64,000 nt of DNA from Carposina sasakii (Eukaryota; Arthropoda; Insecta; Lepidoptera; Carposinidae): positions 9,176,001 through 9,240,000 of the forward strand of contig CP053148.1 of the NCBI GenBank assembly GCA_014607495.2. The letters are read 5' to 3'. Shown piece after piece: positions 32,810 to 45,946 of the stretch (the first letter of the stretch is position 1; every line of letters begins with the position of its first letter). The notes below the pieces were generated by a model. That model was not told the origin of the DNA. It ran no database searches and was given only the letters and a program-made list of their open reading frames with translations. The translations under genes and the position numbers were made by a program.

Positions 32810-35800
32810 ATAAATAAACGAAAATATCATTTATTTCTACAATAAAGTGCGGCGATGCGAGCGCTCGCCCGACACCGCCGCGCGTCGCCGCCGCCTGTGT
32901 GCGTGCACGGGCACGCACACACGCGCGGCTCTCACACCGCCATATACAAGATACTATGTTGCCTTCTAACAATAGATCATTGTGTTTACACAAAACTTAA
33001 AGACACCTCTAAACAATATTGACAGTAAAAATAAGTTTAAAGATTTAGCGACAACAATAACTATGTTACTATAATGTAAAGACGTTTTGTGAGGTAATGA
33101 CACGGTACAAATGTGGCTGTGGTAATCACATCGGTCGACCATTCGAGCTGGATCTTATGCAGACGCCGCTAAAACTCCTGTTCTGTCAACATAGTCTAGT
33201 GCAGAATACAACTGTGATGTGTTTGATTTACTTTAACGAACTGATGTTGCGGAATAGGAGAAATGGCGGGTTCGGTATTTAGTCACTAGCACGGTATTTA
33301 CGCCGCCGTGTCGAGGGTAGATGCAGTTTCCAGTTAGAATAGGTCAGCCTCACAAGATGCCGCGATGGCGGAGCTAATAGGGTGAACTTATGTTAGTCTA
33401 ACTTAGCGGTCCAGGACCAGCGATGCGAGGGTGCGTTCCCTGGCGGTGCCGACGGCGGCGGCGCCACTGTCGCCGCTTACACGAACAATTAACACATAAT
33501 AGCCGTAAATCTATGGTATAAGGCCAATCTTACCAACAGCAATGAGACCTTGCATTGGTATTTGCCAACCCCACATTTTCAGATTCAACAATAACTATTA
33601 AAGTTTGAATAACTCTGTATACCTCGCCCTACCTATATGTACAATTAATAAAATATAAACTAACACGGTTTGCGAAATAAAGTTAGGTGCAACAAAAATA
33701 TTCGCTTAGGTACTTAGGATTTACAGCTAGTATGAACCCATCAGGCTGTAGCATGTCGATTCGCTCAAATTCACGTACTCACATAAACTTAACCGAGAGA
33801 ATACTATACACAGACTAAAGTTAAACAACATCGACTGATTAAAACTAACTTATCGTTAATGAACAACAAAGTGGTTAACTTACAATTTGTGACGCTACCT
33901 AGAATGGGTTCGCTAGCGTCACGATTAGCATTATTTTGGAATGTGTGCGACGCGGACGTGCCTCCCGCGCGCGGCGAATGTACGCGAGCGGGCGGCGAAC
34001 GTTCACTGCGCGCGAGCGAATCTGAGCGAAGGAACAGTGCCCGAACTTGGCCGAGCAATGTGCCCTGGGGTCGACGACCCAGGGGCGCGTTACACGGCCA
34101 TGCGCAGTTTGTTTCACTACCTACTAAACGACTTACCAGCTAATTGAACTCAAAATGTACATTTACATAGAACACTCATCGTGTACCTTAACATTTAGAA
34201 ATACTTATAATTTTAATTCATAAATATAGATATACTTACACAAACAATTACAACATTACGATGTAAATTACAGCTTAAAAACTACACGTAAACATTAGAT
34301 TTAAAGTTTTTACGAATAGAATTTATATTGAACTGAATTAAAGTAAAATGAATAATGGTCGTTGATAAAGTTAAGAAATGAATCGAGTTATGAAATGATA
34401 GCGCGTGAAACGACTAACCAAAGTTAATAACTATGAACACTGGCACCTTAATCTTGAACCATTTATTGTCTAACCGTTTTTGGTCGAGGCTGCCTTGCGA
34501 TCGCGACGGGCACATGACAACTGCACTATGGCGCCTTCCTTCAGATGTCTTTACTGACTCAAACTCATTTTCGATATTATTCCAATTCAAAATATATATC
34601 CTAACCCGTGTACAAACATCATCCACAGTATGTATTGTAGTATATTATAATATAATTATAATTGAAATAACTTACAACGGATTGCAACTGTCTAATAAGT
34701 TAATAAAATATTTAATAGACTTTTTATTCCCGATATTCCCTTTGAGGGTGGGCAGACTTAATCCTGCCATAAATTAATTACCTGCCGTTTTTATTTAAAA
34801 TACTAAACAACAATATTTATCACTGTATGTAAGTAAACTGTATTATGTATTATTTTGTACGTTCAATATAAGTATTTAACAATGTCATATTAATTTATTA
34901 TAATTAGTTACTTACTAATGTCCAAATTGTATAATTTAAATGAAAATTCTTATGTCATTTTATTAATTTATATATAAATTATGTATGTCAAAATAATTAT
35001 TAATGAATACTCAATCTTCATACTCGTATGTGCGTATATAAAACATAATACTATTGCTGTACCTTAGTACTTGAAGTTAATACGCATACGAAGCTAATCT
35101 TGTGAATACTCAACAAAATATGGTAACGTGTCAATGGTAAAATGCTCCGGTAATACCAGGATTCAGTGTCCATACGAAACAATTGATTAATTTTATCTCT
35201 AACCTAATTAACTGTTGACAATGTTTGCAACTCTTTAAATAAAAATGAAACTCATTTTCTTTTAAAATACTACCCAATTGTATTGTATACAATCATGGTA
35301 TATTTTAAGCTGCATTGGAAAAATATGCATCTCTATATATTGGTCACAAGCAACCGGGGCACCGACCCCGTGTATTACGGACAAAAACGACCCACACAGC
35401 CAAATGTACCTAATTATGTCATACCATCACAGATCAGCTTTGCCATCGATAGAGCGTCTATATGAAGCTGCGACACGCTTTATACTGGCCCCGGACTGCG
35501 AACGGACGGCCGAGCGAGCCGGGCGCGTTGAACTAAACGGCCGAACGGCTATACCGCACGACTGAATGTGTAAAGCGCTATCCTACGAGCGAGTGACGGC
35601 CAAACGGCCGGATATGAATGGATCTCTATGGAGGTCCATGAAGCAGGCGACGAGCTGTCTCGTGGCCACACGCCCTAACAGCTAACATGATCGATTCAAA
35701 TAATTGGAAACTGATTATCGAATAAACATAATATTAACTAACATTAAAAAATAGGTAAAAAAAAATTTGCATTCAAATCACTCAAAATCGCAGCTTCACA

Positions 35801-37779
35801 GAATTATATGCTCTATATAAATATATATTTTTTAGAATAACAAGACATACACATGTGGGGTTCCTATTAAATTTCTTTCTATTTACATAAAGTTAATATT
35901 AAGTATGGGTAAATTTTACAAATGAGAAAATGAATGATCACTAAATAGTATAAACTTTGAAAGTGTGTAAAATATACAGGATTCTTCTAAAGTACAAAAA
36001 TTGTATTGATTAAAACAGAATGATTTTGAATATGTATTTTAAAAATTGTACCACAACAAGATTTCGAGGAACATTATATAACTTCATTTTATCTATGTAT
36101 ATAACATGTACTAATGTATGTATGTACTGAATCTCCACCTGTTACTAGATACTTGTACTTTCTTAAAGTTCGAATATTTACTGTTGATTGACAATTTTAC
36201 TCGCATGACAGTAATATAGTGTTCACTGGACGGTATTAGACAAAACACAGTGCCATATTTTTTTATAACTACATAATTTAAAGAAAAGCCTAGATTTTAA
36301 TGAACATCTAAGATAAAATAATGGAAAACATCACTCTTCTTCATAATCATACATTCTACTCGTTGATGCGGCCTACTATACATTCGCACTTGGTGCAATG
36401 ATACTATGATAAAAATTTAATTAATTTTAATAAACATTCACATTTTAAACACAATCTGTCAATCACATTTTTCGATTAACTAAACCATCCTACGTCGCGT
36501 ACTCAAGTAGCGCCCACAAAGATAAATTAACAAGACATTAGTAATCTAATAGCTCTCATGTGTTTCGCGGTTATAGTAACGAATAAATAAAGAGCAGAGA
36601 CGGCAGCGGGAGAGCGTGATGCTTGATACAAGCGGGTGTATATCTCCTCCGTGGGCGCTCGACGCCCAGCCGACACTTAGAACGTTCTCAAATTACATTT
36701 GCAACGCGTTCACTATTTACATGATAACATTATTAGCCATTACCACTTAAAGTTGATCATTAAACTCTTCTTCACGTACTCTATATTTTATTTATGTTAG
36801 AAAAATATGAAATCATGTACTTTCAGTTAACATATTATATATGTTAATAAAGAACAATATGCTTTATAAAAATACATCATCTTTTTGGCCATCGGCCAAT
36901 AGATGCTAGTACCCATTTTAATTTTAAAAATCTTTGATTTTTAAGGCGTCTTGCACGTATTTTGAGAATATATTTTACATAATTTACATTTATAAGTAGA
37001 GTAATCACTGTAAATGTTCTATTATCATAATTATATACAAGGATAATAGTAAAATTTTGTACTGGTATGGCCGATAAAAATAATTTTATATACGTACAAC
37101 ATTCACGATAAACATTTCACGATAAAACTGTACTTTAATTATATTTAATTTGAAAAGAATTTTGAAATGTTAACTTATGATAAAATCTGTAATACTTCAA
37201 GCCAATAAATTATGAACTACCGTGTCGTTTGTACATGTTCCACTCGGTACACGACAGCGACATCTCGCGGCCACCCCGCACACCGACGAGCGACAGCGGC
37301 GCGCGATGCGTTCAGTAAAACGTAACAAGTAGTGAATATAAAGGCAAGCGCCACTGTACCACAGTACACAGTGCTGCATTAAAACTAACAAATATCATAC
37401 ATAGCTATGACCATCCTCAACTAACATTAAAAACTGTTTTTATCAAATTTCTTCGTTTATAATCACAGACGCTTTCCTAAAATATGTATGCAAATTCCCT
37501 TACCATCGCACCGGAGTTAAGAGAACCTATTTCAATAAAGTGTACTCATTCAATTTTGAAGTTTACACTGCTAAATAAATAAACCATAGCTACAAGAGAC
37601 TGGCGTATAATATTGTTGCATATTATGTTACAGAAATTAGGTATTTGTTTATCTGTAGTCGGACTAGGTACGCGCGGCAACTTGGCCGGCGTTCGGCGTA
37701 ATAACTTATTAAATTTAATCACACACCAAGTTATAAACTAAAGCTAATTAACAAGTATATTTGTTGTATAGATTTATCA
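32810..37779 (-). other. putative 5-kb 3' UTR, free of recognisable transposons
   Basis: This stretch follows the possible terminal exon on the minus strand. AATAAA on the minus strand lies at 32835-32830. I find none of the repeat families that crowd the flanking DNA. It is AT-rich with sharp GC-rich islands at about 32845-32945, 33420-33480, 33940-34100, 35480-35560 and 37215-37310. Frames across the islands overlap on several strands and have no motifs. A long regulatory 3' UTR is the simplest reading, but it is inference. Confidence 0.4.
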
Positions 37780-37846
37780 GTAGCGGTATCGGTAGCGCTT
37801 GGCGCCATTTCGGTAATCATCATACTCTTCACTGGGGCTTCAAGAT
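37777..37846 (-). CDS. possible terminal coding exon of an unidentified gene
   Basis: A strong acceptor (TTTTCTGTTCCAG) ends at 37847 on the minus strand. Downstream, one frame entered from the inner CAG at 37832 reads EEYDDYRNGAKRYRYRY and stops at TGA 37779-37777. Another frame entered at 37846 reads LEAPVKSMMITEMAP and continues longer. I cannot choose between them and recognise neither. Upstream exons were not found between 37860 and 45800. Confidence 0.3.
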
Positions 37847-38097
37847 CTGGAACAGAAAATCGCAAACAAATAACTACACGGTAGTCTACATGTCTCATTG
37901 AATTTACCGCCCATTTTCATGTATCAAATTGGCAACAATTATGCATATAATTTGTCTCTTTATAAAATAAATTATTCGTATTCAGAAAAAAAAACCATAC
38001 CTAATTGCGGCAGTGCAAACTGTATTGCTCACAAATAAAAAGGAAAGTTATTTATAACACAAGAAGCTTTAGCGTCATGTGTAAATTACGAGTATGC

Positions 38098-38385
38098 CTA
38101 AAAATACAACTGTAAAATAGTTAGATCTGAAATGAAATATGTTTGAATGCCCCCAAAATCAACGTCATAGACATCCATTTCACCCATAAAGAAATAAGCC
38201 AATGGTAATGCATCGACACCGATTTCACCAGAGACTGCAACGATCCGCTGTTGCTCAATTTTGCCGATGCCAGGGCTGTTGCCAATTTTACACGTTATGT
38301 CATTTTTGTTAAGTTTCTTTATGCCAGTTAGATGATACTCGTAGCAATGATAAAAATTTATGTTAGTAGAGTCCCAAAACGGCAC
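38098..38385 (-). CDS. unidentified open frame
   Basis: The frame is open for about 95 codons and reads, for example, NINFYHCYEYHLTGIKKLNK and GEMDVYDVDFGG. The triplet start in this frame is GTG and the frame enters from a TCTTAG that could be a splice acceptor, so it may be an exon and not a whole gene. Composition looks protein-like but no family is recognised. It lies just outside the Helitron at 38449 and could be transposon-derived. Confidence 0.25.
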   Translation of the reverse strand: MPFWDSTNINFYHCYEYHLTGIKKLNKNDITCKIGNSPGIGKIEQQRIVAVSGEIGVDALPLAYFFMGEMDVYDVDFGGIQTYFISDLTILQLYF

Positions 38386-38448
38386 AAGCGTGGGCTTCGA
38401 GTTTTTCTTCTAAGACCGATGTCCATGAAGGAACCTTATTGATACATA

Positions 38449-39273
38449 TCTATACTAATATTATAAAGCTGAAGAGTTTGTTTGTTTGTTTGTTTGTTTG
38501 TTTGTTTGTTTGTTTGATTGAACGCGCTAATCTCCGGAACTACTGGGTCGAATTAAAAAATTCTTTTTGTGTTGGATAGTCCATTTATCGAGGAAGGCTT
38601 TAGGCTATATATCATCACAGTGCGACCAATAGGGACGAAGAATAAGAGGAAAATGTGGAAAAAACGGGGAAAATTATTCAACTTTGGAGACTTCCGTTGC
38701 GTGCGCTGCGTAAACGGTTCAAGTTATCCAAAAAATATGTATGAAAGAATAAAATGACGTAGAAATGATATGAAAGAAAAAAAATTGAAGGTCTAGACTG
38801 CCTGATGCAGAACCCTTAGCAGCCCAGCTAAACTTTGAGAGATATGAAAATACCGTCTTAGGAAAAGTTGCTCAGCATGATAAGCACTTTCTAATAACGT
38901 AATAAAATTGAAGGTCTAGATAACCTGATGCAGAACCCTTAACAGCCCAGCTAAATTTTGAGAGATATGAAAATACCGTCTTAGGAAAAGTTATTCAACA
39001 TTTTAAAAGAATTCAATTCCCTGTTAAGTTATCTTTTGCTGTAACAATTAATAAATCACAGGGGCAAACGTTTAAACACGTTGGAATTGACTTACGTCAA
39101 GACTGCTTTTCACACGGCCAATTATATGTCGCGTTGTCAAGATCGGGTTGCGGAGAAAATCAGTATGTTCTTCTGCCACAAGAAAATAAAACAAAAAATA
39201 TAATTTACGCAGAAGTACTTTAAAATATTTTATTCTGTTTGTTGACGCGGACGAAGTCGCGGGCAACAGCTAG
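38449..39273 (+). mobile_element. Helitron, internally deleted, with helicase remnant
   Basis: Begins TCTATACTAATATTATAAAG and ends GACGAAGTCGCGGGCAACAG CTAG followed by T. After the start it has a TTTG microsatellite (38471-38515). A segment of about 123 bp is tandemly duplicated (38784-38906, 38907 onward). The 3' part encodes the end of the element's Pif1-like helicase. The 5' Rep part is absent. Confidence 0.9.
39003..39222 (+). pseudogene. Helitron Pif1-like helicase, C-terminal remnant
   Basis: The plus frame reads [20 protein letters not shown], then [11 protein letters not shown] and stops after [17 protein letters not shown] and YVALSRS are the last two helicase motifs of the Pif1/RecD family. 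The rest of the protein is missing or lies in the decayed duplicated segment. Confidence 0.85.
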
Positions 39274-40786
39274 TCAACAATATTATGGTTTTGTACAACA
39301 TTTCTCTGTCTAAATTCTTTTTTGTTGAGTGGGAAATAGGATTTTTGTGATACTGTTTTATTCGTCATCTGTCATATCATAAGTTAATTAAATGTCGATA
39401 TATTGTGTTTTTAACATTTAAAAATTTTCTAATACCAGAGGTGGAAACGTACAATATAATAATCTTCTTAATAATTTGTTTACTATACACATTGCTTATT
39501 CCTTTCTCATAAGAAGGAATTTTGTTTGATTATTTGTAATTATGCACTCGTACCACTGCGGGTGGCCTTATTATTAACTTATTCTATTAACCTGCTGAGC
39601 GAATCCTATATAAAAAAATTGACAAAGTATATCTACATTCGGTAATGTCGATTATCGATTACGAGTATTCAGAAAAACAATTAAGTTTGGTAAAGGTAAT
39701 GAAGAGTATTGTCAGTGACAGAAGAAGTTGGTAAGCGTGCAAAAGCTATGATCATTAATTTATTTTAGATTTAGGGCTACGTTGTTAAAACGTAGTTACG
39801 TGCGAAGTGGCATACTGTGTCACACCCTAACATTTCGTCAGATATGAACAAATTACAATAAGGTATAGCTGAAGGATGAGTTTCCATGGCGACGGCTAGT
39901 TTGTAATCTGGGTCAGCAGGGTTTGTGGGAGCGCGTGTTGTCTGCGTTGCCAACGTTGAGTGACCTATCCTGGCCATTCATTGTGGACGGGTGGAAAGGG
40001 GCGGCTCGAATGCATATCCAATATCCATCCTTCGCGTTGGCACAATCTCATTCACTACTCCGGGAGCGACAAAGGGAGGGGGATATCGACAAGATTAACA
40101 CACTTTAAAAGGTTGGATGCGTTATTTTGCCGGACTACATCAGGTTACAATGTCGGTGTTTGTTGGAAAACACTCAAGACACTGTAAAAAGGAAACCAAA
40201 CTGTCCTGACGGACATTGCATGGTATGGATGGTAGCTCACAGCTTTAGCTACTTGTCGTAATTTGCGCATAATCTGATTCGTTTCGTTATGGTAATGCTT
40301 ACTCTAGATGGGTGAATGCGGCTCAATCGTGTCGCTGGGCAGGAATCCGCACCTGACACACAAAAAAGAGGTATGTATTTCGAATAAAATACCTACATCA
40401 ATTTGATGATGTCATGATTTAGTTATACTATGTTATATTCTAAAAAGTCTGCTTTAAACTAATACGCCTGACCGTGTATAATGATATTTAGAATGATTAA
40501 AATGTTGGTACCCTCCATCCGTAGGTAGATAGGTACAGTCAAGTGCAATAAAATGTATACATGGACAGAATTTTGAATAAACTCTGAAAATTTCATAAAC
40601 AAATAGTCACTAATACATTCTTTATAACCATCGGAGTTTCTCACAATAAAGTACACATTTTTGTCAAAAATATGTTCACAAATGGTTTTCAGAGATTTGT
40701 TTACACGTTCATACGCAAAAATATGAAGCCACTATAAATTACAATAAAAAGTAAACGATGTTATTTCACAAAAATGTAAACAATGT
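39274..40786. other. intergenic; nothing recognised
   Basis: No gene or repeat boundary can be supported. A GC-richer patch near 39880-40110 gives short overlapping frames with no motif. Confidence 0.3.
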
Positions 40787-40882
40787 AGACTATGGGCAAA
40801 TACCCCCCATGGCAGTCTTGTGGCGTGCCCTGGGGGAGGCCTACGTCCAGCAGTGGACTGCAATAGGCTGATGATGATGATG
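40787..40882 (+). repeat. LINE/SINE-like 3' tail repeat
   Basis: GACTATGGGCAAATACCCCC through GGCCTACGTCCAGCAGTGGA and a GATGATGATGATGA tail. Same family as 7650-7925 and 18978-19098. Confidence 0.7.
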
Positions 40883-41017
40883 ACCGTTTCATAACAATGT
40901 TAACAATAATTACTGTGATTTTTTTCTTTTATTTTGACAAATATGTGTATTAATTTCAATAAAATGTACACAATGTTGATTGCAATATAATGTAAACTAA
41001 ATAAATTAAAAAGATCA

Positions 41018-42690
41018 GGAGCATGGTGTGACGTGACCTCCGAAGCTGGAACACTCGCCTCGTTAAGGAGGAGATTGAAAAATATCAAGAGTCGAAAGTC
41101 TTTATCAAGGCTGGGAAGGAGTCACCTGACAAAGCTTCTAACCTCGGATAGCCAAACCGTCATATCAGTTCCAGAGATTCCTCCGAAGCCTCCACCCGAC
41201 GCGAGCGACCCCAGAGCTCCACTCTCCCGCCACTTTACGGACGATTTCCCGGACGTAGATATAGACGAAATCGGGGCGGCTCTTAGACAGCTTAAAAATG
41301 GGAAGGCTACCGGGGAGGACGAGGTGGCCTCTGAGCTTAAGGCTGGGGGTAAACCAAAGGTTATTTAACTCCGTACTGGCTAATGGGGCTACACCGAAGG
41401 CTTGGAGCAGAGGTGTAGTAGCATCGTTTTTAAAAAAAGGAGACAAAACGCTCCTCATAAACTATAGGCCGATCACACTTCTGAGCCACGTCTACAAGCT
41501 GTTCTCGAAAGTCGTTACTAATTGTATGGCATTAAGATTTGACCCCTTCCAGCTACAGGAGCAGGCCGGGTTTCGCAAAGGCTACAGCATCGTGGACCAC
41601 ATACATACTACATAGCAGGTTATGCAGATGTCAGAGGAGTATAACCAACCGCTGTGTATGGCTTTTGTAGAATACGAGAAAGACTTCGACCCCATCGAAA
41701 CCTGGGCCGTTTTGGAATCCTTGCAGCAATGCCAAATCGACTGGCGACATGTGGAGGTGCTGAGAAATATCTACGAAATGGCAAAAATGTCCGTTCAAGT
41801 CCAAACCCATCAAATAGGACCGAACAACTACTCCGAGGTGTGAGACAGGGTAATGTCATATCCCCGAAACTCTTCACCAATGTGATAGAGGACGTCTTCA
41901 AGACGCTTCAGTGGGATGGACTAGGCATCAACGTCAATGATGAATATCTCACGCATCTCCGCTTTGCTGACGATATAACCTGCAAAAAATGCTGTCTAGT
42001 CTCAATGCTGCCTCGAGGTGTGTGGTACTCGGGATGAATTTAGACAAGACCAAGGTAAAGTTCAATCAGCACATCATCCCTGAGCCGGTATCCGTCGAAG
42101 GTGTAGAAGTTGTCCAGAAGTATGTATACTTTGGGCAAATATTACATTTGGGTAAAGACAACTTCAAGGGAAATGATTAGAAGAGTGCAGCTTGGGTGGG
42201 CAGCGTTTGGAAAGTTACATCATATCTTTGACTTCTTTGGTCATCCTTGCCATAATGCATCAAGACCAAGGTGTTGGATCAGTGCGATCTACCAACCATG
42301 ACTTACGGAGCCGAGACGTGGAAACTGACGGTGGGGCTGGCCCACCGATTGCATGTCACTCAGAGAGCTATGGAAAGGTCAATGGCTAATGGATAAAGTC
42401 CGAACCAATGTGACAGACGTAGTCTTGAAATGTAGCAGACTGAAGTGCAAGTGGGTGGATCACCTCTGTCGTAGAACCGGTTGACGGTGGAGTACCTAAG
42501 CGGGTTCTCTAATGGAGACCGCGCCTCGGAAAACGTAGCGTTGGACGCCCTCCGGCCAGATGGACCTATGACTTAAAGAGGGCGGCTGGTAGTGACTGGA
42601 TGGCAAAAACGGGAGAACGAGCCGTGTGGCGTGCTCTGGGGGAACCCTACGTCGAGCAGTGACCTGTTATAATCTGACGATGATAGAATA
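41018..42690 (+). pseudogene. RTE-type LINE reverse transcriptase, frameshifted remnant
   Basis: This is the longest LINE piece in the window. In order: VDIDEIGAALRQLKNGKATG, NYRPITLLSHVYKLFSKVVT, QEQAGFRKGYSIVDHIHTT, CMAFVEYEKDFDPIETWAVL, GVRQGNVISPKLFTNVIEDV and EYLTHLRFADDI (palm active site FADD). C-terminal VQLGWAAFGKL and a thumb region with stops follow, then the tail near 42640-42690. At least four frame changes and several stops make it inactive. The N-terminal endonuclease domain is missing. Confidence 0.9.
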
Positions 42691-42736
42691 TATTATTTTA
42701 TAGCGTGTATACATTGTTTTGAAATTACATTGTATA

Positions 42737-43100
42737 CAGGATGATTTTTGGTCGTCAACGTTCCCGAAAACTATGGAATCTCCTCATCATCACGATCATT
42801 TTTCTCCATGGAAGCATACCTGGGAAGTGTCTGGTTTCCAAAATATTAGGGTCCAAAGTTGAGTAAATAGACTGCGTTTTTCTGCATAAATGCACATAGA
42901 CGCGCGTAGCAGGATTTTTTCACGAAAAATAATTAATATCTGTCTATAAAAAAAACTAACATAAATACTAGACACTATAAATTTCGCACGATCAAGGAAT
43001 TTAATTTTTTTTTCCCAGCATTTTTTTTGGCATAAACTTACTTTATTTCATGTATAGAATACGTACCCTTCGTTAAAGGTGGCCACAAAAAAACATCCTG
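42737..43100 (+). mobile_element. TA-flanked MITE (mariner-like), copy
   Basis: Left end CAGGATGATTTTTGG, right end CCACAAAAAAACATCCTG, flanked by TA at 42735-42736 and 43101-43102. Nearly identical to 9560-9935, so both moved recently relative to their neighbours. Confidence 0.85.
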
Positions 43101-43102
43101 TA

Positions 43103-45799
43103 TATGTCAAATATATTGTCACATATACATAATTAAGAAGTGTAAAGAAGAAGTGTGTAGTATGTATTATCATATCTGTGGTAGTATGCACTGATAGTGC
43201 ACTGTATACTTCACAAGACAAAGTGTACCTAATTTTGACCCAGTTTGATGGATAGATGATTTTAAATATAACACGACACACTTATTTTTGAAATATGAAA
43301 TATTATCCTATTTTTAAATATTTATCATTGTATACATATCAGTGCACATGACTGTACGTCATATTCGTCGTTATACTCTGTCAAATGTGTTGGTTTCCGG
43401 CATGTACTTTGATTTTCTGATCGAGACCTGTGTCCATACTTATCTCGACTCGTACCAGTTGTTTTTTCTTTAATATATTACAATCTGTCTATTCAGATGC
43501 TGTACAAGTGGCTGCCACATTAAATTTCTTGTGGCGGTTGATATGTTTTTCGATGCTTGATGATTCTTTATTTTATTCAAAGCATGACAGCGGCAGCATT
43601 AGACTAAACTTTATTACCGAAACCATCAACCACACTATATTTTTTTTAATTTATTGGTTAACACTTAAATGAAATATTTACAAACTAATGATAGCAAAAA
43701 ATTATATTATTCGACCACTCAAAAACAAACAAAAATGTAGCTATGAGTAAAAAAACTATAAATACATACTTTTGCAAATTATTAAATTAATATTATAATA
43801 ATAATATTTAATTAATATTATTGTGACTGTGAAAATGTTATATAGGTACCTATATATAGGTAATTGCTTCCATAATTTACAGGTCTAGGATTCTCTATTT
43901 ATAGCTATTCAAACCTAGAGGTGCCAAACTACTATTGACATTCATTATACATTAATACGATAACCCAAAATTATTATAAATTCCCGAAGCAAATTATAAA
44001 AAATGAAATATGTACGATTATCTTATTATTATTATTACATGTTAGGTACTGTAATAATACAGACCTATCATACAAATTGTGCCTACGTTAATGAAATCGC
44101 AACTGATAAAAATTTAGGTCACACACAGTTGGTTACCTTTATCTAAAATTATATTTCATAAAACTAGTAAACAGTTCTACACTGCAATACATTATTTGTG
44201 TTATAAAATCTATAAGACAAGATTATAGAAAAAAATATCCTAGTTTTACGCATTTGGTGCAAATTATTCCTTGGTCACGATTTGCTGCATTGATTTATGG
44301 AGTTAGTCACATCAAATGTGATCATCAGATTATTTAAAAAATTCTATTACTCTACATCCAACAAATTGATATGATGTTCATTTTGTTAGCAAGAAGGAAC
44401 TACTAATGATTGCTCATATTTTTACGTTTTAATGATTTTGCATGTTCGCCTGATTGCCGTTATTTTATCTAAATGAATAATGTTTACACCTAGATTTTTA
44501 ATAATGTTTTTAATGATTATTAAATAATCTTATAATCTAGATTATAATCTAGATTTTAATAATGTTAGTTGAGTAATATGTATTATTATTAACTATTATA
44601 TTTAAGTACAAAATACGTTTTGTGTAAAGCTATTGCGTTATTATAATCAACTATCATTTGTTAAAGATGAAGAACAAACTCGAATGTTAGAAACATACCT
44701 ACACCTAATTAATAAAGCGTTAAATTATAAATAAGCGTGTAACGCGTTATAACTGGACGTTTGGTAAAATCGCAAACAAAAATATTCAAACAACAGCATT
44801 TAATAACAAATGAATTATAGTGATAAATTTTTAGCATATTTTTACATGCTTTTTACTTCCAACAACATCCCTTGCTATGAATAAATACATACATGCACTC
44901 TATTATTACAAATAAATATATAAAATGAGGCATATGTCCTGATTCGATAGATCTGTGCTTTGCGAACTCTAGTGGGTTACGTGAACGAACAGGTATTGAT
45001 TGTGACTGAAATATATATATATAGGCATAAGGGGTAACATACAATCGGTCTAGTGTCGACGTGTGCTCGGCATTCCGGTTTACCAATTCGCCTCCATTTG
45101 GCCTAGAACCAGACACAACATTTCAGCCAAATTCATACCAGCAGCGGCTCCTGGGGACTCCTCGCGGGGACCAGCCGTTGTGACTAGGTACTATACCTCA
45201 AAACTAACCCACATAAGACTTTGCGATGCGACAGCTTCTATTTGAAGGTATACTGCATACACAAACATATATTTAATACGGTTATAATATAATAAAAATA
45301 CTCGAAACATAATAAAGGATGTTCGATATAAACTACGGATTACCCCACAAACAATGTTCAAAGAATATTATAATTTAACTAAAGGCAGGCAATTAGATAA
45401 AATACAATTTGTTGCGCAATTGTTATTTCTACACTGATATCAGATATTATTTAGTCATGTAGAGTTAAGGGTGGATTTGAGGGTTGACTTAATTTTATAG
45501 ATATAATTTACTATTTATCTTTCTGATTTTGATTAATAAAGGTAAAGATAACGCTTGCGCCATGGCTAATGGCAGTTGAAAATGGAACTATAGAGATGCT
45601 AAGAATAAAAATGCTAGGGTTCAGTAACATTTAAAGATAGAGAACACAGGTTTGTTATAAATGCATTCCACAAGAACTGCTGCTACGAGTTATAGAGGTT
45701 TTGGGTGAAGTAGTGGGAGATTCAGATCCATAGGTTTTGACACGGCAGTTAAGTGACAAGGATTTGATGTGTGGGGCGTATTATCTATTGACAGATAAC
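43103..45799. other. AT-rich spacer / ftz-f1 3' flank
   Basis: Includes the 3' untranslated part of ftz-f1 next to 45799, whose end I cannot fix. A GC-richer block at about 45050-45240 has short frames on both strands and no known motif. Otherwise AT-rich with no clear repeats. Confidence 0.35.
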
Positions 45800-45946
45800 T
45801 TACTTGCGTTTTGCGTGTAACATCTCCATCAAGAGGGTTTGTGTGGGCGCCTGGCCCGCGCAGTGCCGTTGGTAAAGGTGCTCCTCTCCCCGCGCGGCCA
45901 GGGCGTGGATCTCAGGTACCACGGTCACTAACTTGCCGAATTTATC
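45800..45946 (-). CDS. ftz-f1: ftz-f1 coding exon 5 and stop
   Basis: Acceptor TTTTTAG, phase 0, 48 codons and TAA (45802-45800). Encodes [20 protein letters not shown] and the AF-2 end [11 protein letters not shown]. Confidence 0.93.
   Translation of the reverse strand, partial: DKFGKLVTVVPEIHALAARGEEHLYQRHCAGQAPTQTLLMEMLHAKRK

Noticed and set aside
33804..34147. Several overlapping frames on both strands
   Set aside because: They come from a CG-rich island with few stop codons. No frame shows protein character.
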